In this document: positions 1 through 7,147 of the stretch, one piece after another
Layout: the number at the start of each line of letters is the position of its first letter
How positions within the stretch are numbered: position 1 is the first letter of the stretch
Translations under genes and position numbers: made by a program
Assembly: GCA_038046465.1 (NCBI GenBank)
Contig: JBBSWB010000004.1
Location: 1 to 22,819 of the forward strand
Direction of reading: 5' to 3'
DNA from: JBBSWB01 sp038046465
Lineage (GTDB): Archaea; Nanobdellota; Nanobdellia; Woesearchaeales; GW2011-AR9
DNA: 22,819 bases
Notes under the pieces: model-generated
Seen by the model: the letters and a program-made list of their open reading frames with translations, nothing else
What the model was told of the DNA's origin: nothing
The model's database searches: none

Positions 1-15
1 AATAGATACACAACG

Positions 16-24
16 TTTTTAAAT
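16..24 (+). promoter_or_regulatory. TATA box for the first CDP-alcohol phosphatidyltransferase-like gene
   Basis: The box TTTTTAAAT is centred about 27 nt upstream of the ATG at 47. This is the spacing expected when transcription starts at or next to the start codon, so a leaderless mRNA is inferred. It supports 47 as the start. Confidence 0.55.
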
Positions 25-46
25 TAACCCCAGCTGGTTGGTTTAA

Positions 47-796
47 ATGGTAAGCGAATCAATGCAGGAATTAAGAGACAAGTGTAGTAAGAATTATTAT
101 GATCCTTATGTGAAGAAGCTTCATTACACTTTATTATATTTTACTCAATTTTTACTAAAGACAAATATTACTCCAAACCAGATAACTGTCTTCTGGCTTT
201 TTCTTCAATTAGGTGCATCTCTGCTAATGATTTATGGAACTTATTGGCTTAATGTTTTAGGTATAGTTCTATATACTATTGCTGGTTTCTTAGACGCCAT
301 TGATGGTCAGATTGCCAGAATCAAGAAAAAATCTACCTATAAAGGTATATTTTTAGAATGGTTGGGGGTTTGTTTTGGTAGCCCTGTTTTGTTTATTTGT
401 TTTTCGATTGGTGTTTCGGTTGCTTATAACAATTTAATTTATATTGTTTTTGGGGTTATCTCTGCTTTAGCTCTTTTGCTTAGTAAATTGATAGTCATAA
501 ACCCAGACGATTACAAACCCGAGTTCCGAGAGAAACTTCTTTCTTTAAAAAATAATTTATCTATGAGAAATAAGAACAAAAGATTTGCGTGGGTTTATTT
601 GTTAACCCGAAGAAGCAATCCTTTTAATCTTTTATTTATTGGAATAATCCTCGGTTTTCCTAGAGAAACGCTAATTTTGTATACAGCATTATACGTTTTA
701 GAATTGTTCAGGAGATTATTTACCCAGCTAAGAACGTTATATAAGTTAGACAAAGAATTATTGAAAGAAGAGCGGAAAAGAGAACTAAACTTATAA
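47..796 (+). CDS. CDP-alcohol phosphatidyltransferase-like membrane protein (altered active-site motif)
   Basis: Multi-pass membrane protein of 249 aa from the CDP-alcohol phosphatidyltransferase superfamily, whose members transfer a phospho-alcohol from a CDP-linked donor to a hydroxyl acceptor. The family signature is D-x2-D-G-x2-A-R-x8-G-x3-D-x3-D. Here it is visible as D83, D86, G87, A90, R91 and G100, but the last two aspartates are replaced by E104 and V108. The first aspartates, which bind metal and CDP, are intact. The final aspartate, usually taken as the catalytic base, is missing. A paralog at 6210-6974 aligns along the whole length, including a shared C-terminal RRLFTQ/RRLYTQ motif. 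The ATG at 47 is supported by a TATA-like box 27 nt upstream. The protein could be an enzyme of changed specificity or a non-catalytic binding protein; the fold assignment is firm, the activity is not. Confidence 0.85.
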   Translation: MVSESMQELRDKCSKNYYDPYVKKLHYTLLYFTQFLLKTNITPNQITVFWLFLQLGASLLMIYGTYWLNVLGIVLYTIAGFLDAIDGQIARIKKKSTYKGIFLEWLGVCFGSPVLFICFSIGVSVAYNNLIYIVFGVISALALLLSKLIVINPDDYKPEFREKLLSLKNNLSMRNKNKRFAWVYLLTRRSNPFNLLFIGIILGFPRETLILYTALYVLELFRRLFTQLRTLYKLDKELLKEERKRELNL

Positions 797-824
797 ACAA
801 TAATTATAATTAATTTTAAAATAT

Positions 825-1076
825 TTATAATTTTTTCAATAGCTCTAAACCTTCTTTAGTAATCGTAATTTCAATATAAGGCCTTTTATTTTGATTATGT
901 TTTTCATATTTTTCTTTTTTAATAGCATTAAACAGAAGTAAATCACCAATATGATTTCTTACACTCTGCCAATTGGTACCCGTTTTTCGTTCTAAATCGC
1001 CAAGAGAATGAGGTTTACCATCTTTCAATGTTTCTAAAATAACTTTTCTTACTTCTTTAAACGTTCTTTTATACAT
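825..1076 (-). CDS. Small winged-helix transcriptional regulator
   Basis: An 83-aa protein with a predicted winged helix-turn-helix. An N-terminal helix (VRKVILETLKDG) is followed by the HTH (SLGDLERKTGTNWQSVRNHIGDLLL, with recognition helix around residues 34-46), then a basic wing (KKEKYEKHNQNKRPYIEITITKEG). There is no second domain, so it is probably a DNA-binding dimer without an obvious ligand pocket. It is transcribed away from the methyltransferase at 1138. Its own start region carries a TATA-like box (1094-1104) between two CCACAAT-type sites (1078-1091 and 1113-1126), which suggests autoregulation and possibly control of the divergent glycan genes. The target is inferred from position only. 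Confidence 0.8.
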   Translation of the reverse strand: MYKRTFKEVRKVILETLKDGKPHSLGDLERKTGTNWQSVRNHIGDLLLFNAIKKEKYEKHNQNKRPYIEITITKEGLELLKKL

Positions 1077-1077
1077 A

Positions 1078-1091
1078 CCACAATAATGTAG
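1078..1091. promoter_or_regulatory. Imperfect operator-like site next to the regulator start codon
   Basis: CCACAATAATGTAG is a degenerate version of the perfect palindrome 35 bp away at 1113-1126; the left half is identical. It lies immediately upstream of the regulator ATG, where transcription should begin, so a bound protein would block initiation. Confidence 0.45.
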
Positions 1092-1093
1092 AA

Positions 1094-1104
1094 ATATTTA
1101 TATA
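1094..1104 (-). promoter_or_regulatory. TATA box of the winged-helix regulator
   Basis: On the minus strand the sequence reads TATATAAATAT, centred about 23 nt upstream of the regulator start codon. It sits between the two operator-like sites. Confidence 0.5.
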
Positions 1105-1112
1105 GAAGTATT

Positions 1113-1126
1113 CCACAATATTGTGG
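1113..1126. promoter_or_regulatory. Perfect 14-bp palindromic operator candidate
   Basis: CCACAATATTGTGG equals its own reverse complement. It lies upstream of the regulator's TATA box and 12-25 nt before the ATG of the divergent methyltransferase gene at 1138. It could therefore affect both transcription units. The adjacent winged-helix protein is the natural candidate to bind it. Confidence 0.55.
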
Positions 1127-1137
1127 TTAAATAAGGC

Positions 1138-1623
1138 ATGAAACTAAACCTCGGTTGCGGAAAAGAAGTTTTTGAAGGGTGGGTCAATATCGACATCAAC
1201 CCTTTAGATGAAAAAATTATAAAAGTAGATATAACAAAATCCCCTTTGCCTTTTAAAGATAACCAATTTGAATATGTTAGAATGAGGCACGTATTAGAAC
1301 ATTTATCGATAAAAGACCAACTCAACCTTTTTGATGAATTATATAGAATAACCGAGCCCAGGGGGAGAATATGGCTTTCTGTTCCCCACGAATCTGACTG
1401 GTGTAGAAGTATTGACCATCATAGGGGATACACCTACTTGGCTTTCAGGAACTTAGATCGATTTTGGCTTCAAAAGAAGAAACGATTTCAAGTAGTAATG
1501 GAAACAGACAAACCGACTTTTTTTGGAAGATTTTTTTTACATAAAAAGATTAGATATTATGCTTCGTATATTTTTAGCAAAGTAATCAAAGATATTATTG
1601 TTGAGCTGGAAATTATAAAATAA
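1138..1623 (+). CDS. Short class I SAM-dependent methyltransferase-like protein
   Basis: A 161-aa protein beginning directly with SAM-binding motif I (LNLGCGKEVFEGWVNIDIN, residues 3-21), with the acidic residue D19 expected to contact the SAM ribose. A motif with F44-E45-Y46 and H51-V-L-E-H55 matches the Methyltransf_11-type 'fD.v...hvLEH' segment, and a later strand reads GRIWLSVPHES. This type is common in polysaccharide and O-antigen clusters, where members methylate sugars or lipid-linked intermediates; the substrate cannot be read from sequence. It is shorter than usual for the fold (about 200-250 aa), having a compact C-terminal part. It is divergent from the regulator gene, and a palindrome lies in its promoter region. 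Confidence 0.8.
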   Translation: MKLNLGCGKEVFEGWVNIDINPLDEKIIKVDITKSPLPFKDNQFEYVRMRHVLEHLSIKDQLNLFDELYRITEPRGRIWLSVPHESDWCRSIDHHRGYTYLAFRNLDRFWLQKKKRFQVVMETDKPTFFGRFFLHKKIRYYASYIFSKVIKDIIVELEIIK

Positions 1624-1675
1624 GTACAAACACAGATATTGCAGAAAAGATAATAAAAGTCTCTAAAATCATAAG

Positions 1676-1684
1676 TTTTTTAAG
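1676..1684 (+). promoter_or_regulatory. TATA box of the SPASM radical SAM gene
   Basis: TTTTTTAAG is centred about 27 nt upstream of the GTG at 1707. This supports GTG as a leaderless start. Confidence 0.45.
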
Positions 1685-1706
1685 CAGTTTTAGGCAAATT
1701 TTAAGC

Positions 1707-2903
1707 GTGAAAAGATCTTATTTAAACCTATTAAAATATTTTGTTGTTAAAGAACCCAAAACGCCTTTTCAATTAATCCATTTTGTTACTTCTAGATGCA
1801 ATGCTAAATGCAAACATTGTTTTTTTTGGAGCAAGCTCAATGCTCAAGATGAATTATCTCTGGAAGAAATTGATAAACTCAGCAAAACTCTTTCTGATTT
1901 AATAATATTAAATATTAGCGGCGGCGAGCCTTTTATCCGCCAAGATTTTGCTGAAATCATTAAAATTTATTACCGAAACACTTCTGTAAAAACAGTGGCA
2001 ATTCCTACCAATGGCCTTCTTACCGAAAAAATAAAAAAAGATTGTTTAAATATTTTAGAAAATTGTCCGGGCTTAGAATTAAATGTAGTTTTATCGCTGG
2101 ATGGTCCGGAAGAAACCCATGATGAAATTAGGCAAGTAAAAAATTGTTTTAAATTAGCTATCAAAACTTTTTATGAGCTCAAAGAGCTTCAAAAAAACCA
2201 CCCCTTATTACAGCTTTCCATAATTTCAACTTTGACTTCATTGAATCAAGAAAAATTGGGCGAACTGCACGATTATGTGAATACTCAATTAAAACCGGAT
2301 GTATTTGGTTTAAATCTAATTCGAGGCGAAGCCCGGAAAATGGATTTGTTTGGCGTCGATTTAAATCACTATCAAAAATTTTTCTCTTTACAGTCGCAGT
2401 CGAGAAAGAAAGGAGTTAAATCTTATGTTCGGGATTACTTAAACAAGCTTAGAACGGGCACGATTATAAACACAGTAGAAAATAAAAAATTCATCTTGCC
2501 CTGTAGAGCAGGAACTCTGATGGCTGTTATGTATGAAAATGGGGACATCTATCCCTGCGAATTATTAAACCGACAATTGATTGGGAATATTAGAGATTAC
2601 GATTACGATTTTAAAAAATTATGGTCTTCAGATAAAGCAAAAAATACATATAAACTGATCAACAACACCAAATGTTATTGTACCCATGAATGTTTTTTGC
2701 GGTTTAACCTTCTTTATAATCCTAAATTTGTTGCTAAACATTTTTTTAAGAATCTATTCGGCCGGTCAGAAATAACTAATTCATTATCATTAACAAGCGA
2801 GGGATGCGGAAAAGACAGTTGCGAATCAATGATTAATATTGGCAAGATTAGGGGAGTAAGGTGTAAACAAGATCCCAAGGAAGAGAAAGGAGAGCAAAAA
2901 TAA
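1707..2903 (+). CDS. Radical SAM protein with SPASM domain
   Basis: A 398-aa radical SAM enzyme. The [4Fe-4S] cluster motif CxxxCxxC is C31, C35, C38, followed by a SAM-binding ISGGEPF segment. A C-terminal SPASM-type region carries further cysteines: C266 (PCRAG), C284 (YPCELLN), then CYC and EC in the 320s. It would bind auxiliary iron-sulfur clusters. An extra Cys-rich tail (GCGKDSC...RC) follows. SPASM enzymes modify peptides or small molecules, including sugars and alcohols; the substrate here is unknown. It starts with GTG at 1707, chosen because a TATA-like box lies 27 nt upstream and no better start exists. Only 2 nt separate its stop from the flippase ATG, so the two are almost certainly co-transcribed, and a role in building or decorating the flipped glycan is inferred. 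Confidence 0.88.
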   Translation: MKRSYLNLLKYFVVKEPKTPFQLIHFVTSRCNAKCKHCFFWSKLNAQDELSLEEIDKLSKTLSDLIILNISGGEPFIRQDFAEIIKIYYRNTSVKTVAIPTNGLLTEKIKKDCLNILENCPGLELNVVLSLDGPEETHDEIRQVKNCFKLAIKTFYELKELQKNHPLLQLSIISTLTSLNQEKLGELHDYVNTQLKPDVFGLNLIRGEARKMDLFGVDLNHYQKFFSLQSQSRKKGVKSYVRDYLNKLRTGTIINTVENKKFILPCRAGTLMAVMYENGDIYPCELLNRQLIGNIRDYDYDFKKLWSSDKAKNTYKLINNTKCYCTHECFLRFNLLYNPKFVAKHFFKNLFGRSEITNSLSLTSEGCGKDSCESMINIGKIRGVRCKQDPKEEKGEQK

Positions 2904-2905
2904 CT

Positions 2906-4366
2906 ATGGCTGGCGCAATTGTTAAAGGAACGATTTATTTGATGGTTTCGGTTTTTGTATTTTTTCTAGCTAATTATGTTCTTCATATTGCTATTGGGCG
3001 TTTTCTTGGTCCAGAAATGTATGGGGTGTTTGGAGTTTTAATGTCTTTATATTTAATCAGCGATGCTTTTTTTGGAACCGGTTTGCCAAAAGCAGTTTCT
3101 AAATTTATGTCTGAACATGAGGACAAAAAAAAATATATTTATAAAGTTTCATTAAGATTGCAATTAATTTTAACAGTTATATTTTCTTCATTTTTTATTG
3201 TATTTGCAAAACAGATTGCTCTCATTTTAAATGATGAATCTTTAACTAATTATATCGTCTTTATTGGTGTTATGATGATCTCGCTTTCTTTACTATCATT
3301 ATATTCCTGCGGATTTTTTAATGGATTAAGAAAATTTAAACAACAAGCTTTAATTAGGATTGTACATGTTTCTTTGAGAACAATTTTAGCTTTATTATTT
3401 TTATATTTGGGCTTTAGGTTATTTGGTGTTTTAACTGCTTTTTTAATCTCCCAAGTTGTCGCTTTAATTTACTGTGTATTTTATTTTAAATCAAAATTAT
3501 CTTCTAAAGAAGAACCTTTGAATTCAGAAGAAAAAAAAACCATTGGTGCCAAGAAGATATTTATGTTTTCCTTACCGATAGTTGCTGCTTCTTTAACTTT
3601 CACTTTAGTTAGAAATATAAATATTTTATTTATAAAATCTTTTTTAGTTGACAATTATTTAGTCGGATTATTTACTGCAGCAGCAACGCTTTCTAATCTT
3701 CCCTTCCTGGTATTTGCTCCAGTTTCTTTAACTTTATTGCCTTCCATTTCAAAAGCAGCCAGTACCAATAATATGGAACTAATAAAGAAATACATTTCCC
3801 AGTCGACCAGATACATATTAATTCTGCTTTTGCCAATTATCGCAATAACCATGACTACTTCTAAAGAAGTATTGCGGCTGTTATATTCCGCAGATTATGT
3901 TGCTGGTGCTGATGTGTTGAGCATCCTTTTAGTCAGTTCTACTTTTTTAACTATTTCCTCTGCATTATCTTCTGTAATAACTGGAATGGGAAAACCAAGA
4001 TTTGAATTATATTACAGTATTTTATTTCTTTCCCTGCTATCTATCTTAAACTTTTTCTTAATCCCTAAGTTTGAACTTATTGGCGCTGCTTATGCTTTTC
4101 TAATAACTGCTTTTATAGTTCTTCTAATGGTCGGAATATACATATATTATAAATTTAAAACTTTATTAAACTTTATTTCTTTCCTACGAATAATGTTTTG
4201 TTCAATTATAATTTATACCTTAGCTTATTTATGGCCAATTGGAGGTTTTTTATTATTGTTAAAATATTCCTTGTTGTTTTTATTGTATTTATTCCTATTA
4301 TATGTTTTTGGAGAAATTAAAGAAGAAGATTGGTCTTTAGTTAGGCAGTTGATTAAGATAAAATGA
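2906..4366 (+). CDS. Oligosaccharide flippase, Wzx/RfbX-like (MOP superfamily)
   Basis: A 486-aa polytopic membrane protein with about 12-14 hydrophobic segments. The N-terminus matches the polysaccharide biosynthesis (Wzx-like) family: a first TM segment, then the IGRFLGPEMYGVFGVLMSL region, typical 'lG.e.yGl.......' of the family, and later FGTGLPKAVSKFMSE. Such proteins translocate polyprenyl-linked oligosaccharides to the outer face of the membrane. It is in an operon with the SPASM radical SAM gene, starting 2 nt after its stop; AGGAGA at 2888-2893 could act as a ribosome-binding site about 12 nt before the ATG. The surrounding glycosyltransferases fit this role well. Confidence 0.9.
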   Translation: MAGAIVKGTIYLMVSVFVFFLANYVLHIAIGRFLGPEMYGVFGVLMSLYLISDAFFGTGLPKAVSKFMSEHEDKKKYIYKVSLRLQLILTVIFSSFFIVFAKQIALILNDESLTNYIVFIGVMMISLSLLSLYSCGFFNGLRKFKQQALIRIVHVSLRTILALLFLYLGFRLFGVLTAFLISQVVALIYCVFYFKSKLSSKEEPLNSEEKKTIGAKKIFMFSLPIVAASLTFTLVRNINILFIKSFLVDNYLVGLFTAAATLSNLPFLVFAPVSLTLLPSISKAASTNNMELIKKYISQSTRYILILLLPIIAITMTTSKEVLRLLYSADYVAGADVLSILLVSSTFLTISSALSSVITGMGKPRFELYYSILFLSLLSILNFFLIPKFELIGAAYAFLITAFIVLLMVGIYIYYKFKTLLNFISFLRIMFCSIIIYTLAYLWPIGGFLLLLKYSLLFLLYLFLLYVFGEIKEEDWSLVRQLIKIK

Positions 4367-4400
4367 AGTATGTTGGTTTTATGTATGCATATTTAAGTTA

Positions 4401-5342
4401 TTAATGTATTTTTTGTTTAATCAAAAAGAACGTATTTCCTTCTCCCGGGAAGTTTTTTTCAAGGAATCTTTCGTAAGTTAAAATAAATTTGTTGTTATAT
4501 TTTTTAGCAATTTCGTCGGAAAGATGGTTATAAGTTTCAATTTTTAACAATTTATAATTAGGAAAAATTAATTGCGGCTTAAAGCCGTTCTTAGCATTTA
4601 TGTCGGTTATTCTTTTTATTTCTTTAGGTAGGATCATTTTTTTGATTAACCCTTCTTTAAAAAGTATTTTGTTAATTTCTGTGCAAATTTTTTTATTGTT
4701 AATTTTTGGACTAGCGAAAGTGTAATACAAATATTCAAGTATATTCTCTAAGCCAATTTTTCTAAAAACTTTAGTTAAAGTGTGTTTTGGACAGAGGAAT
4801 ATTTTTAAAAAAGAAGAATGTAATTTAAGAAATAAATTACTATTAAATCTTTCATTAGGCTCATGAGCAATAAATACTAACCCTTTTGGGTTGAGAACCC
4901 TATCAACTTCCTTTAGAAAAGCATCAGCGTCTTTAATATGGTGAAGCGTGGAATTAATAGTGATTATATCGAACGAATTCTGTTTTAAAGGCAACTGGAG
5001 GGGAGATTGGGCATCTATTTTTATAAATTTAAACTTACAAAGAAAATTTTTCTTTTTAAGATGCTCTTCTGCAACTTTTAAAATCTTATTAGATATATCT
5101 GAACAAAAGAAAGTATCGGTTTTCTTTAATAAATCTCCGATTGTTAATGGTACAAAACCGGTCCCGGTTCCCAAATCAAGAATTTTTAACGGTTTTTGTG
5201 TGAGAAGAAATTGTTTTCCTAATCGCCTCCATCTGGTTGGAAGTCTTTTAAAAATTTCTGGGTGGGAATGGTCGTACTTTTCTCCTATTAAATCGTGATA
5301 TAATTCGTTTACTCTTTGTACTAAGATGTCGGGATAGTCCAT
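4401..5342 (-). CDS. Class I SAM-dependent methyltransferase
   Basis: A 313-aa protein with a Rossmann-type SAM domain in the first two thirds. Motif I is ILDLGTGTGFVPLTIG, followed by an acidic end of strand 2 (FFCSDISNKIL), and motif IV/post-motif region FDIITINSTLHHIKDADAF and VLNPKGLVFIAHEP. This is a Methyltransf_11/25-type methyltransferase. The last 130 residues are lysine-rich and not assignable, probably the substrate-recognition part. It is convergent with the flippase gene and divergent from the methyltransferase-like gene at 5443. The start at 5342 is backed by a TATA-like box 26 nt upstream. It most likely methylates a sugar or lipid-linked intermediate; the exact substrate is unknown. 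Confidence 0.85.
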   Translation of the reverse strand: MDYPDILVQRVNELYHDLIGEKYDHSHPEIFKRLPTRWRRLGKQFLLTQKPLKILDLGTGTGFVPLTIGDLLKKTDTFFCSDISNKILKVAEEHLKKKNFLCKFKFIKIDAQSPLQLPLKQNSFDIITINSTLHHIKDADAFLKEVDRVLNPKGLVFIAHEPNERFNSNLFLKLHSSFLKIFLCPKHTLTKVFRKIGLENILEYLYYTFASPKINNKKICTEINKILFKEGLIKKMILPKEIKRITDINAKNGFKPQLIFPNYKLLKIETYNHLSDEIAKKYNNKFILTYERFLEKNFPGEGNTFFLIKQKIH

Positions 5343-5363
5343 TGTGTTATTAGTTTAGTTCTT

Positions 5364-5372
5364 CTTTATAAG
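5364..5372 (-). promoter_or_regulatory. TATA box of the methyltransferase at 4401-5342
   Basis: The minus strand reads CTTATAAAG, centred 26 nt upstream of the ATG at 5342. This spacing indicates a leaderless transcript. Confidence 0.55.
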
Positions 5373-5411
5373 ATTTATTAATTTATTTAATAACTCATCT
5401 CGGTTCGCAAA

Positions 5412-5420
5412 ATTTAAATA
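5412..5420 (+). promoter_or_regulatory. TATA box of the methyltransferase-like gene at 5443
   Basis: ATTTAAATA is centred 27 nt upstream of the ATG at 5443. Together with the box at 5364-5372 it makes a divergent promoter region of about 100 bp. Confidence 0.5.
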
Positions 5421-5442
5421 AACGCCGCGATTTTAAGCAGCA

Positions 5443-6189
5443 ATGAACAAATATGCGGAAGATAATCGGAGGATTAAGAAAGGAGTTAAAGTCTTGGCTG
5501 AGGAAGGTCTTCTTGTTTTTCTGGTGAAGAGCTTTAAATATTTTAAACGCTTTTTATTAAGGTTATTGTCACCAATTATTATCCCCTTAAAACTAAAAAA
5601 TAAGTTTTTTTTCCAGAATCAAGTATTTAATTATTTTTACCATAAGAACAATCTTACTTGGACGAATGAAAGGGCTGTTGAAATTCCGATTGTAATGGGT
5701 TATTTAAACAATTTTAAAGCTGGAAGAATTTTGGAAGTAGGAGCCGTACTGCCACAATATTTTCCAATGAAGTGGGATGTACTTGATAAATTTGAAAAAG
5801 GGAAAGGCATAATTAATGAAGACGTTGTTAATTTTAAGCCCAAAAATAAATATGATTTAATCATAAGCATTTCCACTCTTGAGCACGTAGGCTTTGACGA
5901 CGATATTAAAGAACCAGAAAAGATACTAAAAGCGTTAAAAAATCTTATTGTTAACGGTCTTAATAAGAATGGGAAGATGATTGTCACATTGCCTTTAGGG
6001 TATAACCATGCCATGGACAGTCTTTTATTTTCTGGAAAACTTAATTTTGATCGAATTTTCTTTATGAAAAGGGTTTCGAGAAATAACCAGTGGAAAGAAA
6101 TCGATATCGAAAACGCCAAAGGAGCACGATATGGGAAACCTTATCTTGCTGCAAATGTTCTGGCTATAGGAATTTTAGAGAAAAAATAA
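5443..6189 (+). CDS. SAM methyltransferase-fold protein, glycan-cluster type
   Basis: A 248-aa protein. After a basic, hydrophobic N-terminal stretch (about residues 15-55, possibly membrane-associated) it shows a methyltransferase-like core: RILEVGAVLPQYFP as motif I, DVLDKFEKGKGIINEDVV following strand 2, then KYDLIISISTLEHVGFDDD and a GKMIVTLPLGYN strand. Motif I lacks the usual GxGxG, so SAM binding is uncertain; the LEH segment is well kept. Such proteins are common in archaeal and cyanobacterial glycan clusters next to GT and FkbM genes. The start is supported by a TATA box 27 nt upstream. It is convergent with the second CDP-alcohol phosphatidyltransferase-like gene. Confidence 0.75.
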   Translation: MNKYAEDNRRIKKGVKVLAEEGLLVFLVKSFKYFKRFLLRLLSPIIIPLKLKNKFFFQNQVFNYFYHKNNLTWTNERAVEIPIVMGYLNNFKAGRILEVGAVLPQYFPMKWDVLDKFEKGKGIINEDVVNFKPKNKYDLIISISTLEHVGFDDDIKEPEKILKALKNLIVNGLNKNGKMIVTLPLGYNHAMDSLLFSGKLNFDRIFFMKRVSRNNQWKEIDIENAKGARYGKPYLAANVLAIGILEKK

Positions 6190-6209
6190 AAAGAGCGAAT
6201 ATTCATTAC

Positions 6210-6974
6210 TTATTTTTCTAGTTCTTTATCAGAATTTAATATTTTATCAGCTTCGATTAAAATAGCAACTTGCGTGTAAAGCCTTCTTATAAAATCAACT
6301 ATAAACAGGATAAGATAAATGCAAAGAGTCAACTTTAACAACCCTAATAAAGCTCCAAAAAAAATTACATTAAATAAATGTTCTACTCTAAACCATTCAT
6401 ACGATTTAGAAATAAAGTTTTTTTCATCGCTTTTTAATCGGCTGTAACTAAGTTTGTTTAACTTTGGTTCGATGACGGTTTTTAAGACAAATTTGTCTTT
6501 TTCATATTTTAAATTGTAAATGCTAGGATTAAAAACAACCAACCGATTATAAACATAGAAGATACAAATTGCGATTCCTATCCAAAAAATATCTTTAGAG
6601 ATTGCCAAAACAAGTAAGAAAAGGGGGTTAGCAACATTATGGAATATTTGGTCAATATAAAGCCCCAAGATGCTATTTTTTCCATGGAATCTATCCATCT
6701 GTCCATCTACAGCATCGAGGATGCTGGCGCAGAATTGGAAGAGAAAGACCCCCCCAATTACATAAAAGTAGCTCCCCTGAACGATTAAGTAGCAAGCAAA
6801 TAACTGCAGAAAAAACCAAAGAAACATAACTTGAATAGAAGAAAAATTAATATAAAGAAAAAGTTTTGTAAAGTAAACAGCAACTATACTGTAAACCTTA
6901 TCTGCCCCAACATAAGTTCCTTTTTTTAAACATAATTCTTTTAATTCTACAATAGAGGGATTTGCTTTTTTCAT
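6210..6974 (-). CDS. CDP-alcohol phosphatidyltransferase-like membrane protein, second paralog (altered motif)
   Basis: A 254-aa polytopic membrane protein, homologous along its whole length to the protein encoded at 47-796. The family signature is read as D87, D90, G91, then D94-R95 in place of A-R, G104, D108 and H112. The third aspartate is therefore present, but the last aspartate, usually the catalytic base, is histidine, and the alanine before the conserved arginine is aspartate. Histidine could act as a base, so activity is possible. The pattern of loss differs from that of the paralog. The start at 6974 is supported by a TATA box 27 nt upstream. It stands next to glycan-modifying genes, which suggests a phospho-alcohol decoration or lipid anchor, as inference. 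Confidence 0.82.
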   Translation of the reverse strand: MKKANPSIVELKELCLKKGTYVGADKVYSIVAVYFTKLFLYINFSSIQVMFLWFFLQLFACYLIVQGSYFYVIGGVFLFQFCASILDAVDGQMDRFHGKNSILGLYIDQIFHNVANPLFLLVLAISKDIFWIGIAICIFYVYNRLVVFNPSIYNLKYEKDKFVLKTVIEPKLNKLSYSRLKSDEKNFISKSYEWFRVEHLFNVIFFGALLGLLKLTLCIYLILFIVDFIRRLYTQVAILIEADKILNSDKELEK

Positions 6975-6995
6975 TCTTTCCTAAGAGAAAAAATT

Positions 6996-7006
6996 CTTTT
7001 TAAATA
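6996..7006 (-). promoter_or_regulatory. TATA box of the second CDP-alcohol phosphatidyltransferase-like gene
   Basis: The minus strand reads TATTTAAAAAG, centred 27 nt upstream of the ATG at 6974. The 173-bp gap to the next gene holds no other feature that I can support. Confidence 0.5.
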
Positions 7007-7147
7007 TTATCAAACAATAATTTTATTCAACTTTTAGTTAAGTATATTATGATTATCCAAACGCATTTGTTCTCTAAAACCAAGATTATTTAATAAAGAT
7101 AATAATCGTGCTGCCCTAATAAAATAATTTTTTTAAGTACGGGCCGT

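Noticed and set aside
1098..1325. Open frame on the minus strand covering the methyltransferase start
   Set aside because: It lies antisense to the clear SAM motif I of the gene at 1138 and encodes nothing recognisable; the other overlapping antisense frames in the window were dropped for the same reason.
7084..7107. Hairpin GATTATT...AATAATC in the gap 6975-7147, considered as a terminator
   Set aside because: A 7-bp A/T-only stem with a 10-nt loop is expected by chance in such AT-rich DNA and no clear T-run follows on the transcribed strand.
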